DNA of 64,000 nt from contig NZ_CP009278.1 in assembly GCF_000747525.1 (NCBI RefSeq), forward strand, positions 992,001 through 1,056,000, read 5' to 3'. The notes under the pieces were generated by a model. The model worked only from the letters and a program-made list of their open reading frames with translations. It ran no database searches and had not been told where the DNA came from. Position numbers and translations under genes: made by a program. Origin of the DNA: Sphingobacterium sp. ML3W (GTDB lineage Bacteria; Bacteroidota; Bacteroidia; Sphingobacteriales; Sphingobacteriaceae). Shown one piece after another: positions 25,325 to 34,157 of this stretch. Each line of letters begins with the position of its first letter. The stretch's first letter is position 1.

Positions 25325-27222
25325 GTGTAGATAGCGTTAGCATATTAAGGCAATACTGGGGACATGATGGTTTTAGACCACTGCAGGAGGAAATAATTCA
25401 ATCTGTTTTAGATAAGAAGGATACATTAGCTTTACTGCCCACTGGTGGAGGAAAATCAATCTGTTTTCAAGTTCCTGCGATGTTGATGCCAGGTATTTGC
25501 ATCGTGGTGACACCTTTGATTGCATTGATGAAGGATCAAGTACAACATCTTAAGGATATTGGTATTGATGCGGTTGCCATCTATTCTGGACTGAAGCCAA
25601 GGGAAGTAGATATTATTTTAGATAACTGTATTTTTGGTCATATTAAGTTTCTTTATCTTTCACCGGAGCGGCTGTATAGTGATTTGGTTCAGGAGCGAAT
25701 AAGACATATGTCTGTTAATCTTTTCGCAATCGATGAAGCACATTGTATTTCTCAATGGGGGTATGATTTTAGACCACCTTACTTACATCTTTCTAAGCTT
25801 AAAGAATTACATCCCGATGTACCTTATTTAGCACTTACAGCGACAGCCACAACAGAAGTAATTGCAGATATTCAGGATAAATTGCAGTTTAAAACTAAAC
25901 ATGTATTTGTTAAAAGCTTTTTACGGGATAACCTTGGATACATGGCGCTGGAAGAAGAAAATAAATCGGCACGCATGATTCGTATCATTCAAAAATTAGG
26001 TGGTTGTGGAGTAGTATATGTACGGAATAGGAGAGAGACCCAAGAGATTGCTCAATTTTTAACGAATAATGGTATTGCAGCAGATTTTTATCATGCTGGT
26101 TTGCCAGGAAAGGATCGAGATCGTAAGCAGGAGGATTGGATGCAAAATAGAACACGCGTTATCGTTGCTACAAATGCCTTTGGGATGGGGATTGACAAAT
26201 CTGATGTAAGATTCGTTATCCATTTGGGCATTCCTGAATCGCTAGAGGCGTATTATCAAGAAGCAGGTCGTGCGGGGCGAGATGGGAAAAAAGCATTCCC
26301 AGTCCTATTGTATCAACAAGAAGATAAAAATCGACTTTTGAAAAATGCAGAACTCAGTTTCCCTACTGTGGCTTTCATTCAACAAGTTTATCATCACTTA
26401 TGTAATCATTTTCAAATCCCTTATGGTGCAGGGGAAGGCCTTAACTTTGATTTCGATGTTGTTGCTTTTATAAAAAAGTATAAAATAGAAACAATACCCA
26501 CGCTAAGTGCGCTCAAGTTTTTGGAGAAAGATGGATGGTTAGCATTATCAGAGGCAGTATTTATACCTGCGCGATTTAAATTTGAGGTCCATCATCAGGA
26601 ACTCTATAAAATCCAAGTTCAATATGAGCGATTCGATAAACTTATCAAGGCTATATTGCGATCTTATGGTGGCGTATTTGATGATTACATCACCATAAAT
26701 GAATATGAGTTTGCCAAGAAGCTTGGCGTATCATTTGATCAAATAGTAAGCTTAATCCAAGGCCTAGTACAAATGGAAATAGCGAGTTATATACCTCCAA
26801 CAGATGCACCACAGTTATCTTTTTTGCAAGATCGAGTAGATTATAAAAATCTATATGTAGATCATATTTTTATAAGGGAAAGAAAGCGTGTAAAGACAAA
26901 GCAGGTCGAGGCAATGCTCAACTATATTGATCATTCGCAATGTCGTAGTCAATCACTATTGCATTATTTTGGTGAACAGCATGCATTATTTTGCCAAGTA
27001 TGTGATCTTTGCCTTATTCGAAATCATCAGGCTAAGATGCACAAGAATATAAAATTAGAGATAGAACGGATTTTATTGAAGGAACCTCAAACTATACATG
27101 ATTTAATAGAGCATATTTCCTTCGGCGACGACGAAACAAAATTGGGAATAGTGAGAAGCTTGATTGATCATTTGAAAATACGCGTTGTAGAGGATTTGTA
27201 TCATTGGAACACGAAAATCTAG
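25321..27222 (+). CDS. RecQ-family ATP-dependent DNA helicase, atypical layout
   Basis: SF2 3'-5' DNA helicase of 633 aa. Walker A is LLPTGGGKS (K45), Walker B AIDEAHCISQWG, and motif VI YQEAGRAGRDG; ATNAFGMGIDKSDVRFVIH is also typical. The RecQ zinc cysteines occur with canonical spacing C-16-C-2-C-2-C, but at about residues 541-564 instead of ~380-403 as in E. coli RecQ. Some 190 residues thus lie between helicase core and zinc site, and no HRDC domain is evident. It starts in a 4-bp ATGA overlap with comEC, suggesting coupled synthesis and a role in processing incoming or recombining DNA. A second, canonical RecQ elsewhere in the genome is likely. Confidence 0.88.
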   Translation: MSVDSVSILRQYWGHDGFRPLQEEIIQSVLDKKDTLALLPTGGGKSICFQVPAMLMPGICIVVTPLIALMKDQVQHLKDIGIDAVAIYSGLKPREVDIILDNCIFGHIKFLYLSPERLYSDLVQERIRHMSVNLFAIDEAHCISQWGYDFRPPYLHLSKLKELHPDVPYLALTATATTEVIADIQDKLQFKTKHVFVKSFLRDNLGYMALEEENKSARMIRIIQKLGGCGVVYVRNRRETQEIAQFLTNNGIAADFYHAGLPGKDRDRKQEDWMQNRTRVIVATNAFGMGIDKSDVRFVIHLGIPESLEAYYQEAGRAGRDGKKAFPVLLYQQEDKNRLLKNAELSFPTVAFIQQVYHHLCNHFQIPYGAGEGLNFDFDVVAFIKKYKIETIPTLSALKFLEKDGWLALSEAVFIPARFKFEVHHQELYKIQVQYERFDKLIKAILRSYGGVFDDYITINEYEFAKKLGVSFDQIVSLIQGLVQMEIASYIPPTDAPQLSFLQDRVDYKNLYVDHIFIRERKRVKTKQVEAMLNYIDHSQCRSQSLLHYFGEQHALFCQVCDLCLIRNHQAKMHKNIKLEIERILLKEPQTIHDLIEHISFGDDETKLGIVRSLIDHLKIRVVEDLYHWNTKI

Positions 27223-27245
27223 TCGCTGTGAATACTGCTACTAAA

Positions 27246-27440
27246 TCCTGGAGATGCAAACTGTTAAAGAACCAGCATACAAAATGGCCATTAAATCCAG
27301 CAAAAGAAATTACATTTTTTATTTTGGAATTTAAATATTGAACCACCCCACCTAGTTACTTCTACAGGAGCAAACTGCTCATTTATGAGACGTAAGGTCA
27401 ATAATTCTTCCGTCCATTTGTTTATTTTGTCTATATCAGT
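27246..27440 (-). pseudogene. Remnant of a YdhG/YdeI-like (DUF1801) gene
   Basis: Read on the minus strand directly after the sulfurtransferase stop, the frame gives about 65 residues. They include DKINKWTEELLTLR, VTRWGGSIFKF and FAGFNGHFVCWFFN. From memory this matches the order of motifs in the DUF1801 YdhG/YdeI family (W-x-E-E-L-x-x-L-R, then WG-x-x-x-F, then FK/FN...FF). There is an in-frame TAG at 27441-27443, no start codon, and beyond 27246 the resemblance stops. It appears to be an N- and C-truncated relic. A database comparison would settle the family. Confidence 0.45.
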
Positions 27441-27448
27441 CTAGGTGA

Positions 27449-28276
27449 TTAACGTTCGATTGGTAATTTAAGTTCTTTTTGTCCCCATTCAGACCAAGAT
27501 CCATCGTATACACTGATGTTTTTATTCCCGGAGAGATAACTTGCGAAAGCAAGAATGGATGCAGTGACACCAGAGCCACATGTGTAAATCTGATGGTCGC
27601 AATAGTCGGAGAAAAGTGAGGTTAATTCTTCTTTTGAGCGGTAGTAATTGCCATCCAATACACGGTCGAATGGAAGATTATGTGAATGAGGAATATGTCC
27701 GCCCAATAATCCTGCTCTGGGTTCTGGAGCTGTCGCATTAAACCTTTCTTGACTCCTAGCATCAATGATGCTAATATCTCTGTTGTTATAGGCGCTTAAT
27801 ATAGTTGCTTTGCCCGCATAATATTGGGGGCTGAATTGCGCAGTAGCATTACCTGCCTTTGTCGGAATTAAATATGTATTCATTACTGGAAGTTTTTCTT
27901 TTTCCCATGCTGGGAGGCCACCATCTAATACGAATACTTGTTCAAATCCCATCACTTTAAACATCCACCAAGCTCTAGGACTAGAATATATACCCCATCG
28001 ATCGTAGAGGATTATGATATTATCGTTATCAATTCCTAACGTTTGTATTTCTTTTGTAAATTCATCTGCAGCAACGAGGGTATGGGGTAATGAGTTTTTT
28101 ACATCTGAAAACTTATTTTCGATATCAAAAAATAAGGAATTTGGAATCAATCGTAGTTGAGAACCTTTCATGGATTGTCCAACTTTATCAATTGTACAGT
28201 CTACTACTACTATTTTAGGATTGTCAAAGTTCTCTTGTAGTTGTTTAATTGTTATTAATGAAGTTTCAAAGTGCAT
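27449..28276 (-). CDS. Sulfurtransferase (two rhodanese domains, mercaptopyruvate sulfurtransferase type)
   Basis: Cytoplasmic protein of 275 aa with two tandem rhodanese domains. The first is inactive (about 1-130, with LYDRWGIYSSPRAWWMFKVMG). The second carries the persulfide-forming Cys in YTCGSGVTASILAFA (about residue 236). The CGSGVTA loop resembles 3-mercaptopyruvate sulfurtransferases more than thiosulfate sulfurtransferases. HIPHSHNLPFD is also conserved. It is monocistronic, upstream of a degraded gene remnant and downstream of the rpsA terminator. Confidence 0.88.
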   Translation of the reverse strand: MHFETSLITIKQLQENFDNPKIVVVDCTIDKVGQSMKGSQLRLIPNSLFFDIENKFSDVKNSLPHTLVAADEFTKEIQTLGIDNDNIIILYDRWGIYSSPRAWWMFKVMGFEQVFVLDGGLPAWEKEKLPVMNTYLIPTKAGNATAQFSPQYYAGKATILSAYNNRDISIIDARSQERFNATAPEPRAGLLGGHIPHSHNLPFDRVLDGNYYRSKEELTSLFSDYCDHQIYTCGSGVTASILAFASYLSGNKNISVYDGSWSEWGQKELKLPIER

Positions 28277-28329
28277 GGTTAACTAAATTTATGTAACCTA
28301 AATTTAGTTATGTTTTTGATATAAACAAA

Positions 28330-28356
28330 AAAGCCCTAGCAAAATGCTAGGGCTTT
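28330..28356 (-). terminator. Terminator of rpsA
   Basis: AAAGCCCTAGCA pairs perfectly with TGCTAGGGCTTT around a 3-nt loop. On the minus strand it is followed by a T run (28325-28330 as A on +). Confidence 0.93.
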
Positions 28357-28380
28357 ATATTATTGAGTTGATGTTAAAAA

Positions 28381-30315
28381 CTATTTAGCGTTTTTCTCAT
28401 CACCTTCCATTTGCTCTTTCAATTGTGCAAGAACGTCTAAGTCACCTAATGTAGATTTCTCAACTGAATCTTTCACTTTTTTAACAGCATTGTTAGCTAC
28501 TTTAGCTTCTTTCTTACGAGCATTGAATTCTTCAACACGTGCTTCAGCTCTTTCATCTTCCCAAATACGAGAGTGAGAAATAACTAAACGTTTGTTTTCT
28601 TTGTTGAATTCAATGATTTTGAATGAAGCAACTTCATCAACTTTAAGTGCAGAATTATCTTCTTTTACAGAGTGTTTAGATGGACAGAATCCTTCAACAC
28701 CGTATTGTAAAGCAACGATATCACCTTTGTCACCAACTTTCAATACAGTACCTTCATGAACTGAATCAATTGTGAAGATAGTTTCGAAAGTATCCCAAGG
28801 GTTTTCTTCTAATTGTTTATGACCTAAAGATAATTTTCTGTTTTCTTCATCTAATTCTAAAACAACTACATCTAATCTTTCACCAACTTTAGTGAATTCG
28901 TTAGGGTGGTTGATTTTCTTAGACCAAGATAAGTCAGAGATATGGATTAAACCATCGATACCTTCTTCTAATTCTACGAACACACCGAAGTTAGTCATGT
29001 TTTTAACTACTGCAGTTTGTTTAGAACCTACTGGGTAACGTTCAACGATATTTTTCCATGGATCAGGAGTCAATTGTTTGATACCTAAGCTCATTTTACG
29101 CTCATCGCGATCTAAAGTTAAGATCTCAGCTTCGATTTCATCACTTACTTTTAAGAACTCTTGTGGAGAACGTAAGTTTTGAGACCAAGACATTTCAGAA
29201 ACGTGGATTAATCCTTCAACACCAGGGATGATTTCTAAGAAAGCACCGTAATCAGCAACTGTTACGATTTTACCTTTTACTTTAGAACCAACAACTAATT
29301 CTTTATCTAAAGATTCCCAAGGATGCTCAGAAAGTTGTTTCAAGCCTAAAGCGATACGTTTTTTCTCATCATCAAAATCTAACACAACTACGTTGATAGT
29401 TTGATCTAATGTTAATACCTCTTTTGGATGCTCGATACGACCCCATGAAATATCAGTAATGTGAAGTAAACCATCAACACCACCTAAATCGATGAACACA
29501 CCGAAATCTGTGATATTTTTAACAGTACCTTCTAATACCTGACCTTTTTCTAATTTAGATACGATTTCAGATTTTTGGTTCTCTAAGTCGTTTTCAATTA
29601 ATACTTTGTGAGATACGACAACGTTTTTGAATTCGTGGTTGATTTTAACAACTTTGAATTCCATTGTTTTACCTACGTAAATATCGTAATCACGGATAGG
29701 TTTGATATCGATTTGAGATCCAGGTAAGAATGCTTCCACACCTTTGATATCAACGATAAGACCACCTTTAGTACGACTTTTAACATAACCGTTAATGATA
29801 GCATCATTTTCCAATGCCTCATTGATAGCTTCCCAAGATTTTTGAGTTTTAGCACGTTTGCGAGATAATACTAATTGTCCATTAGCATCTTCTTGCGACT
29901 CTACAAAAACGTCAACTACATCGCCAACTGCCAATTCTGGTAAGTCACGGAATTCAGATAATGAAACCAAACCGTCAGATTTGAAACCAACATTTAAGAC
30001 AACGTCTTTATTGTTGATAGAAACAACAGTACCTTCGATAATTTCACCTTGATTAATTTGGTTGAAAGTACCTGCGTATTGTTCTTCTAATTTAGCGCGC
30101 TCAGCATCGCTGTAATTTCCGAAACCTTTGTCATCTGCATCCCAGTCGAATTCACCCTCAGGAGTGATCCACGTGTTAGATTTGATTTCTTCGATTAGTT
30201 TTGAATCAGCCTCTGATTCAATTTTTTCTGTGTCTTTCACCACTTTGGTGTCAGCGCCTTGTAGCTCCGCGTTTTTCGCTGCTAGCTCTTTTTCTACTTC
30301 TTGTTTTTTTGCCAT
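28381..30315 (-). CDS. rpsA: 30S ribosomal protein S1
   Basis: RNA-binding ribosomal protein that helps capture mRNAs, of particular weight in a phylum with few Shine-Dalgarno sites. After an acidic ~90-residue N-terminal extension come six S1 (OB-fold) repeats at about residues 93-160, 172-238, 258-325, 343-412, 430-498 and 514-578. Repeats three to five carry the clear FGVF/YGAF and GLIH[IV]S[DE][LM]SW patterns; the first two and the last are divergent. The C terminus is charged. Length 644 aa is long because of the N-terminal extension. It has its own promoter and terminator. Confidence 0.95.
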   Translation of the reverse strand: MAKKQEVEKELAAKNAELQGADTKVVKDTEKIESEADSKLIEEIKSNTWITPEGEFDWDADDKGFGNYSDAERAKLEEQYAGTFNQINQGEIIEGTVVSINNKDVVLNVGFKSDGLVSLSEFRDLPELAVGDVVDVFVESQEDANGQLVLSRKRAKTQKSWEAINEALENDAIINGYVKSRTKGGLIVDIKGVEAFLPGSQIDIKPIRDYDIYVGKTMEFKVVKINHEFKNVVVSHKVLIENDLENQKSEIVSKLEKGQVLEGTVKNITDFGVFIDLGGVDGLLHITDISWGRIEHPKEVLTLDQTINVVVLDFDDEKKRIALGLKQLSEHPWESLDKELVVGSKVKGKIVTVADYGAFLEIIPGVEGLIHVSEMSWSQNLRSPQEFLKVSDEIEAEILTLDRDERKMSLGIKQLTPDPWKNIVERYPVGSKQTAVVKNMTNFGVFVELEEGIDGLIHISDLSWSKKINHPNEFTKVGERLDVVVLELDEENRKLSLGHKQLEENPWDTFETIFTIDSVHEGTVLKVGDKGDIVALQYGVEGFCPSKHSVKEDNSALKVDEVASFKIIEFNKENKRLVISHSRIWEDERAEARVEEFNARKKEAKVANNAVKKVKDSVEKSTLGDLDVLAQLKEQMEGDEKNAK

Positions 30316-30354
30316 TAATTATTTTTTCTCCTTTTCCCCACATTGTAGGGACTG

Positions 30355-30382
30355 CAAAAATACGAAAAACTTTTATTAACAA
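30355..30382 (-). promoter_or_regulatory. rpsA promoter
   Basis: On the minus strand TTG (30382-30380), 17 bp, TATTTTTG (30362-30355). The leader of about 35 nt contains AAAAGGAGAA upstream of the ATG. Confidence 0.65.
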
Positions 30383-30799
30383 GGATTTATATCTTGTTTT
30401 TTTTAAATTGTTATCCACATTCTACTTGTATCATGTTATTTCGAACGAATTAACGTCAGAAAAGGCAACTGCTTTTATCGTTTAAAATGCCTAGATATTA
30501 AGTTTGGGTTCTTGTTTTAGTTTAATTTTAGGTTTTACTCCATGTTTATGGGGCTAGCGTACTACTAGTACGCTAAATGAAATTTTCATAACATTATAGG
30601 AGGTCTTTGTAACATATTCAAGAAGATGTCATGATTTTATATAAGCGCTACCTGTCAACAGCATTTCTATTGAATAATTTAGGTGTCTTTAATAACAGTT
30701 CTGATAGGATGCCTAATGATTTAGCGTGCCAATATATACTCCTTTCAGTTACATTGGCGTATACTTAACCGTTTGAGGGGGAGTGGCAGAAACTTGATA
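30383..30799. other. Intergenic stretch upstream of rpsA, downstream of the BrkB-type gene
   Basis: About 420 bp with no supportable ORF or RNA gene. It holds a short perfect hairpin (TAGCGTACT 30555-30563 with AGTACGCTA 30567-30575) without a T run, and a weak inverted repeat GCCAAT/ATTGGC (30728-30733, 30753-30758). A consensus DnaA box TTATCCACA occurs at 30411-30419, but several others fall inside genes of the window. Confidence 0.5.
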
Positions 30800-31771
30800 T
30801 TATTGGTTGTCGTTACCTCGGAAAGAGTTATACGATTTTGGTCTCACAAATTTTATACTTTGTTTAGAGAGGGCTATTGCAGCATTTAGTTCATAACCTA
30901 TCAATAATATTAAGGTATTAAGGTACATCCAGATCATGATGACAATCAGTGTACCGATGGAGCCGTAAAGTTTATTGTACGTGCCGAAATTATTAATATA
31001 AAATGCAAAACCGGAGAAGGTTAAGATGGCTAAAATAGTTGCTAATGTAGCACCAGGACTAAATAATTTCCATCTTCGTGAAGATGTTGGAGCAAATTTA
31101 TAGAGACAACTAACCGTAAAAAAATAAATTCCAAATATAACCAGCCAGCGTGCAGCTTTAATAACAAATGCCCAAAAGCTATTAGTGATGGCTATGCTAT
31201 CTTTTAAATAGTTGACAATAATACCAGCATAAGTAAATATGGTCATACCTATTGTGAGGGCAGTAATGATTAGAAAGGCCAAGCCTAGGGCAATTATTCT
31301 ACGTTTAACCCAACTGCGTTTTTCAGCGATAAGAGACGATTTATTAAAAGCCCGCATCATAGAGGCCATGCCATTGGTGGCAAAATATGTCGCTAATATA
31401 AAACCAAAAGATAAAAGTCCTCCATTTTGATTTTTGATGATATCTTCTAATGTCGTTTCGACAACCTCATAAGCATTGTGAGGGATTACTACTTCAAGGA
31501 ACTCGAGTAGTTTCTCTTGGAAATTGTCAATCGGTATATAAGGTATTAATGTGAAAAGAAAGATAATACCTGGGAAAATAGCCAACATAAAACTATATGA
31601 TAGCGAAGATGCTTTACTTAAGATGGAATCTCGTGATATCTCTTGAAAAAAAAATACCGCGACAGTATATAAAGGTAAAGAGCCGAATCCAGGTAAAATG
31701 ACCGTTTTACTCCATTCAATAACTTGATTGTAAAGTTTTAATTTCAATAAGTATGGATGGATATTTGACAT
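30800..31771 (-). CDS. YihY/virulence factor BrkB family membrane protein
   Basis: Inner-membrane protein of 323 aa with about six hydrophobic segments. Family features are DSILSKASSLSYSFMLAIFPGIIFLFTLIPYIP near the N terminus, GLLSFGFILATYFATNGMASMMRAFN, and the C-terminal YGSIGTLIVIMIWMYLNTLILLIGYELNA. The family was once misassigned as RNase BN; its biochemical role is not established. It is the last gene of the PASTA-mltG-thioesterase-BrkB operon, beginning 2 bp after the thioesterase stop. Confidence 0.88.
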   Translation of the reverse strand: MSNIHPYLLKLKLYNQVIEWSKTVILPGFGSLPLYTVAVFFFQEISRDSILSKASSLSYSFMLAIFPGIIFLFTLIPYIPIDNFQEKLLEFLEVVIPHNAYEVVETTLEDIIKNQNGGLLSFGFILATYFATNGMASMMRAFNKSSLIAEKRSWVKRRIIALGLAFLIITALTIGMTIFTYAGIIVNYLKDSIAITNSFWAFVIKAARWLVIFGIYFFTVSCLYKFAPTSSRRWKLFSPGATLATILAILTFSGFAFYINNFGTYNKLYGSIGTLIVIMIWMYLNTLILLIGYELNAAIALSKQSIKFVRPKSYNSFRGNDNQ

Positions 31772-31773
31772 GA

Positions 31774-32181
31774 TTATTCAAAATATTGAGCCATTTTCTC
31801 TAGAAAAATAGCGGGTGGCATGGTTGGCTTATTCTTATTGATATCAACAAATACCAATGTTGTTTCGCCTGTATTTAGCAAGTCTCCATTCTGATTGAAG
31901 AGTTCATATTCAAAGATAATTCTGATAGCTGGTTTTTTTCGAATAGTGGTCTTGATCGTTATTAAGTCATCATAACGCGCAGGCTTGATGTATTTACATT
32001 TCATTTCCATTACGGGTAACATGACGCCCATTTCCTCCAGTTCTCGATAAGAGATACCCGTACTTCTCAACATTTCGGTACGTGCTATCTCATAAAAAGC
32101 AGCATAGTTACCATAGTAAACATATCCCATTTGATCGGTCTCGGCATAACGTACCCTTGTTTGATATTCGGATTGAAACAT
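31774..32181 (-). CDS. Acyl-CoA thioesterase, YbgC/FadM (hotdog-fold) family
   Basis: Small cytoplasmic 135-residue hotdog-fold thioesterase. The active-site region RYAETDQMGYVYYGNYAAFYEIARTEMLR near the N terminus contains the catalytic Asp of the 4-hydroxybenzoyl-CoA thioesterase class. Relatives hydrolyse short to long acyl-CoAs, and YbgC in E. coli is linked to the Tol-Pal envelope system. It lies 1 bp from mltG and 2 bp from the BrkB-type gene, so is tightly cotranscribed. Substrate is unknown. Confidence 0.9.
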   Translation of the reverse strand: MFQSEYQTRVRYAETDQMGYVYYGNYAAFYEIARTEMLRSTGISYRELEEMGVMLPVMEMKCKYIKPARYDDLITIKTTIRKKPAIRIIFEYELFNQNGDLLNTGETTLVFVDINKNKPTMPPAIFLEKMAQYFE

Positions 32182-32182
32182 A

Positions 32183-33223
32183 TTATTTTTTGATATTTCG
32201 GTCGTCTAAAGCTTTTTGAAATTTACGGGCATTAACGAGGTGTTCTGCAATATTTGTAGCAAAAGCATGGTAACCCGAAAAATCCTCTTTGGCACACATA
32301 TAGATGAAATCGTGTTTTTTGTAATTCAATACTGCATCTATTGACGCGATACTTGGCATCATAATAGGACCTGGAGGAAGACCTTTATAGATGTAAGTAT
32401 TGTACGGATTATCCGTTCTTAGATGTTTATTTAAAACGCGACGGATTGTAAAGTCGTTATTGGCGAAAATTACCGTTGGGTCAGCTTGCAATAATATTCC
32501 CTTCTGCAATCTATTCAGGTATAATCCCGCTATTGCAGGCATCTCATCCTTATGTAAAGCTTCTCCCTTTACAATCGCAGCAAGTGAACTTACCTCTTGT
32601 GGTGTTAGATTGATTGCTTTTGCTTTAGCAAGGCGTTCACTAGTCCAAAATTTAGTCCATTCATCGTGAAATCGAGCGAATAGCTTTTCAGGTTCTGTGT
32701 TCCAGTATAGCTCATAAGTATTAGGAATAAACATGGCTAAGAAATTATCAGCAGTAAACCCATATGACTTCGCTAAACTTTCATTATTCAATAGGTTTAG
32801 GAATGTGAGCGAGTCGGCTTCAAAATTTTCTCCTAGTTTGCCAGCGAAATTTTCTTTTAAACGAATGTTTTCGAATCTAAATTTCACGGCATCCTGATAG
32901 CCACCTCTTAGATTTCCGATGAACCTTCTGTTGTTCATACCAGGAGTCAAAGCATATCGGCCAGCTTTAACACTTTCCTTGTAATTTTGATATTGAGCAG
33001 CACGGTCAAAGCTAACAGGGTCTGACACAATTTTTTGATCTTTAATCTTTTGCAATACATTTTCATAGGTGTCGCCTGTATTGATATAGAGATATTTTTG
33101 AATATCCGTTACATTTGGAGCTAAAAAAGTACGATATGCTGTCCATCCGAAATATCCTCCTATAACTAGAAAAAGAAGAACAATTAATTTTATCCAAGTT
33201 GGTATTTTCTTTTTATTTTCCAT
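32183..33223 (-). CDS. mltG: Endolytic peptidoglycan transglycosylase MltG
   Basis: Membrane-anchored lytic transglycosylase that cuts nascent glycan strands and sets their length. One N-terminal membrane helix (about residues 10-27, WIKLIVLLFLVIGGYFGW) precedes a LysM-like domain and the YceG catalytic domain. The catalytic Glu is in AAIVKGEALHKDEMPAIAGLYLNRL (about residue 220). LLQADPTVIFA and YNTYIYKGLPPGPIMMPS are family motifs. Length 346 aa is normal. The gene follows the PASTA protein by 29 bp, so two envelope proteins that see nascent peptidoglycan are made together. Confidence 0.95.
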   Translation of the reverse strand: MENKKKIPTWIKLIVLLFLVIGGYFGWTAYRTFLAPNVTDIQKYLYINTGDTYENVLQKIKDQKIVSDPVSFDRAAQYQNYKESVKAGRYALTPGMNNRRFIGNLRGGYQDAVKFRFENIRLKENFAGKLGENFEADSLTFLNLLNNESLAKSYGFTADNFLAMFIPNTYELYWNTEPEKLFARFHDEWTKFWTSERLAKAKAINLTPQEVSSLAAIVKGEALHKDEMPAIAGLYLNRLQKGILLQADPTVIFANNDFTIRRVLNKHLRTDNPYNTYIYKGLPPGPIMMPSIASIDAVLNYKKHDFIYMCAKEDFSGYHAFATNIAEHLVNARKFQKALDDRNIKK

Positions 33224-33252
33224 TTTTTATGGATCTTTTTATTTTTTTCTAA

Positions 33253-34032
33253 TTAGGGAGTTGTTGTTACTGGAATGCTATTCGATAGTGTCAGGTCTAT
33301 TTTTGCACCTATACTGGTAATACCTACTTCCAAACCAGGTGATTGCGTAATGACTCGAGCAGTGCTCGTATCTGAAACTCCAATATCATAAGTCACTGTT
33401 CCTAGTGATAAACCGATACCCTGTAAAGCAAACCTTGCTTCTGCTACAGTTAAGCCAGATAAGTTTGGTATCTGTACTTCATTGGCACCTTGTCCATTAC
33501 CTAGAATTAAATCTATTTTTGATCCTTTTGGAATCATTCTACCATCACGGATTGACTGTCCCGCAAATTGTGCATCTAAAACAATATCCCTTGCGATATC
33601 GGCGATGTAAGTGGTATCACCTATACGCAAATTATGATTTTTTAGTATAGAAGAGGCCTCAATTAATGTCTTGTCCTTAATTTTAGGAAATGCAATCTCC
33701 GGTGCTACCTCCGTAATAATTGTCAGGTAGATGGTACGGCCGCTTTTAACATGAAATTTTGCCTCTGGATCTTGTTCAATTACTAAACCTGGTTTAGTAT
33801 CCATTTGATATACAGAGTCAATTTGATACTCCAAATTAGCATTTTCCAAAGCTGTAATAGCGGCGTTAATATGCAGGCCTTTTACAAGGGGCACATCGAT
33901 TGATTCATCATGTTTCGTATAAACCTTTAAGCCTAAATATATAAATAGAAAAATTGCTGCAACAAATCCGATGGCAATAAGAAGGTTGTTTCTAAACGTA
34001 TTCGTTCTTAAATATTGTAATATCTTTGACAT
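33253..34032 (-). CDS. Membrane-anchored protein with three PASTA domains
   Basis: Bitopic protein of 259 aa. After a short basic tail comes one membrane helix at about residues 16-34 (LLIAIGFVAAIFLFIYLGL). Three periplasmic PASTA domains follow, at about 43-110 (VPLVKGLHINAAITALENANLEYQ), 113-183 and 187-253 (IPNLSGLTVAEARFALQGIGL). PASTA domains bind peptidoglycan or lipid II and usually sit on Ser/Thr kinases or PBPs; here neither is attached. It leads an operon with mltG and is divergent from ddl, which suggests a peptidoglycan-sensing or scaffolding role (inference). Confidence 0.88.
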   Translation of the reverse strand: MSKILQYLRTNTFRNNLLIAIGFVAAIFLFIYLGLKVYTKHDESIDVPLVKGLHINAAITALENANLEYQIDSVYQMDTKPGLVIEQDPEAKFHVKSGRTIYLTIITEVAPEIAFPKIKDKTLIEASSILKNHNLRIGDTTYIADIARDIVLDAQFAGQSIRDGRMIPKGSKIDLILGNGQGANEVQIPNLSGLTVAEARFALQGIGLSLGTVTYDIGVSDTSTARVITQSPGLEVGITSIGAKIDLTLSNSIPVTTTP

Positions 34033-34125
34033 TTATATTTCTTTAAAAAATCATTTTATACTATTCTCATCAAGCAAGATTAAAGCCATTATTTGTTTCG
34101 TTTATCCTACCAGCTAAATAATGAA

Positions 34126-34156
34126 CAAAATTATTCGTTTTTCTGTGTATAGCAAA
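34126..34156 (-). promoter_or_regulatory. Promoter of the PASTA-mltG operon
   Basis: On the minus strand TTTG (34156-34153), exactly 19 bp, TAATTTTG (34133-34126), a full consensus match. It interlocks with the ddl promoter running the other way. Confidence 0.7.
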
Positions 34157-34157
34157 T

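Noticed and set aside
29858..30379. Plus-strand ORFs antisense to the start of rpsA
   Set aside because: Low-complexity Ser-rich translations that mirror the acidic S1 N terminus; no independent support.
30411..30419. Perfect DnaA box TTATCCACA upstream of rpsA as a sign of an origin
   Set aside because: Single box. The same 9-mer (either strand) also occurs inside comEC, the DMT exporter, the NlpE-like gene and the cysteine desulfurase, so it is expected by chance in DNA of this composition.
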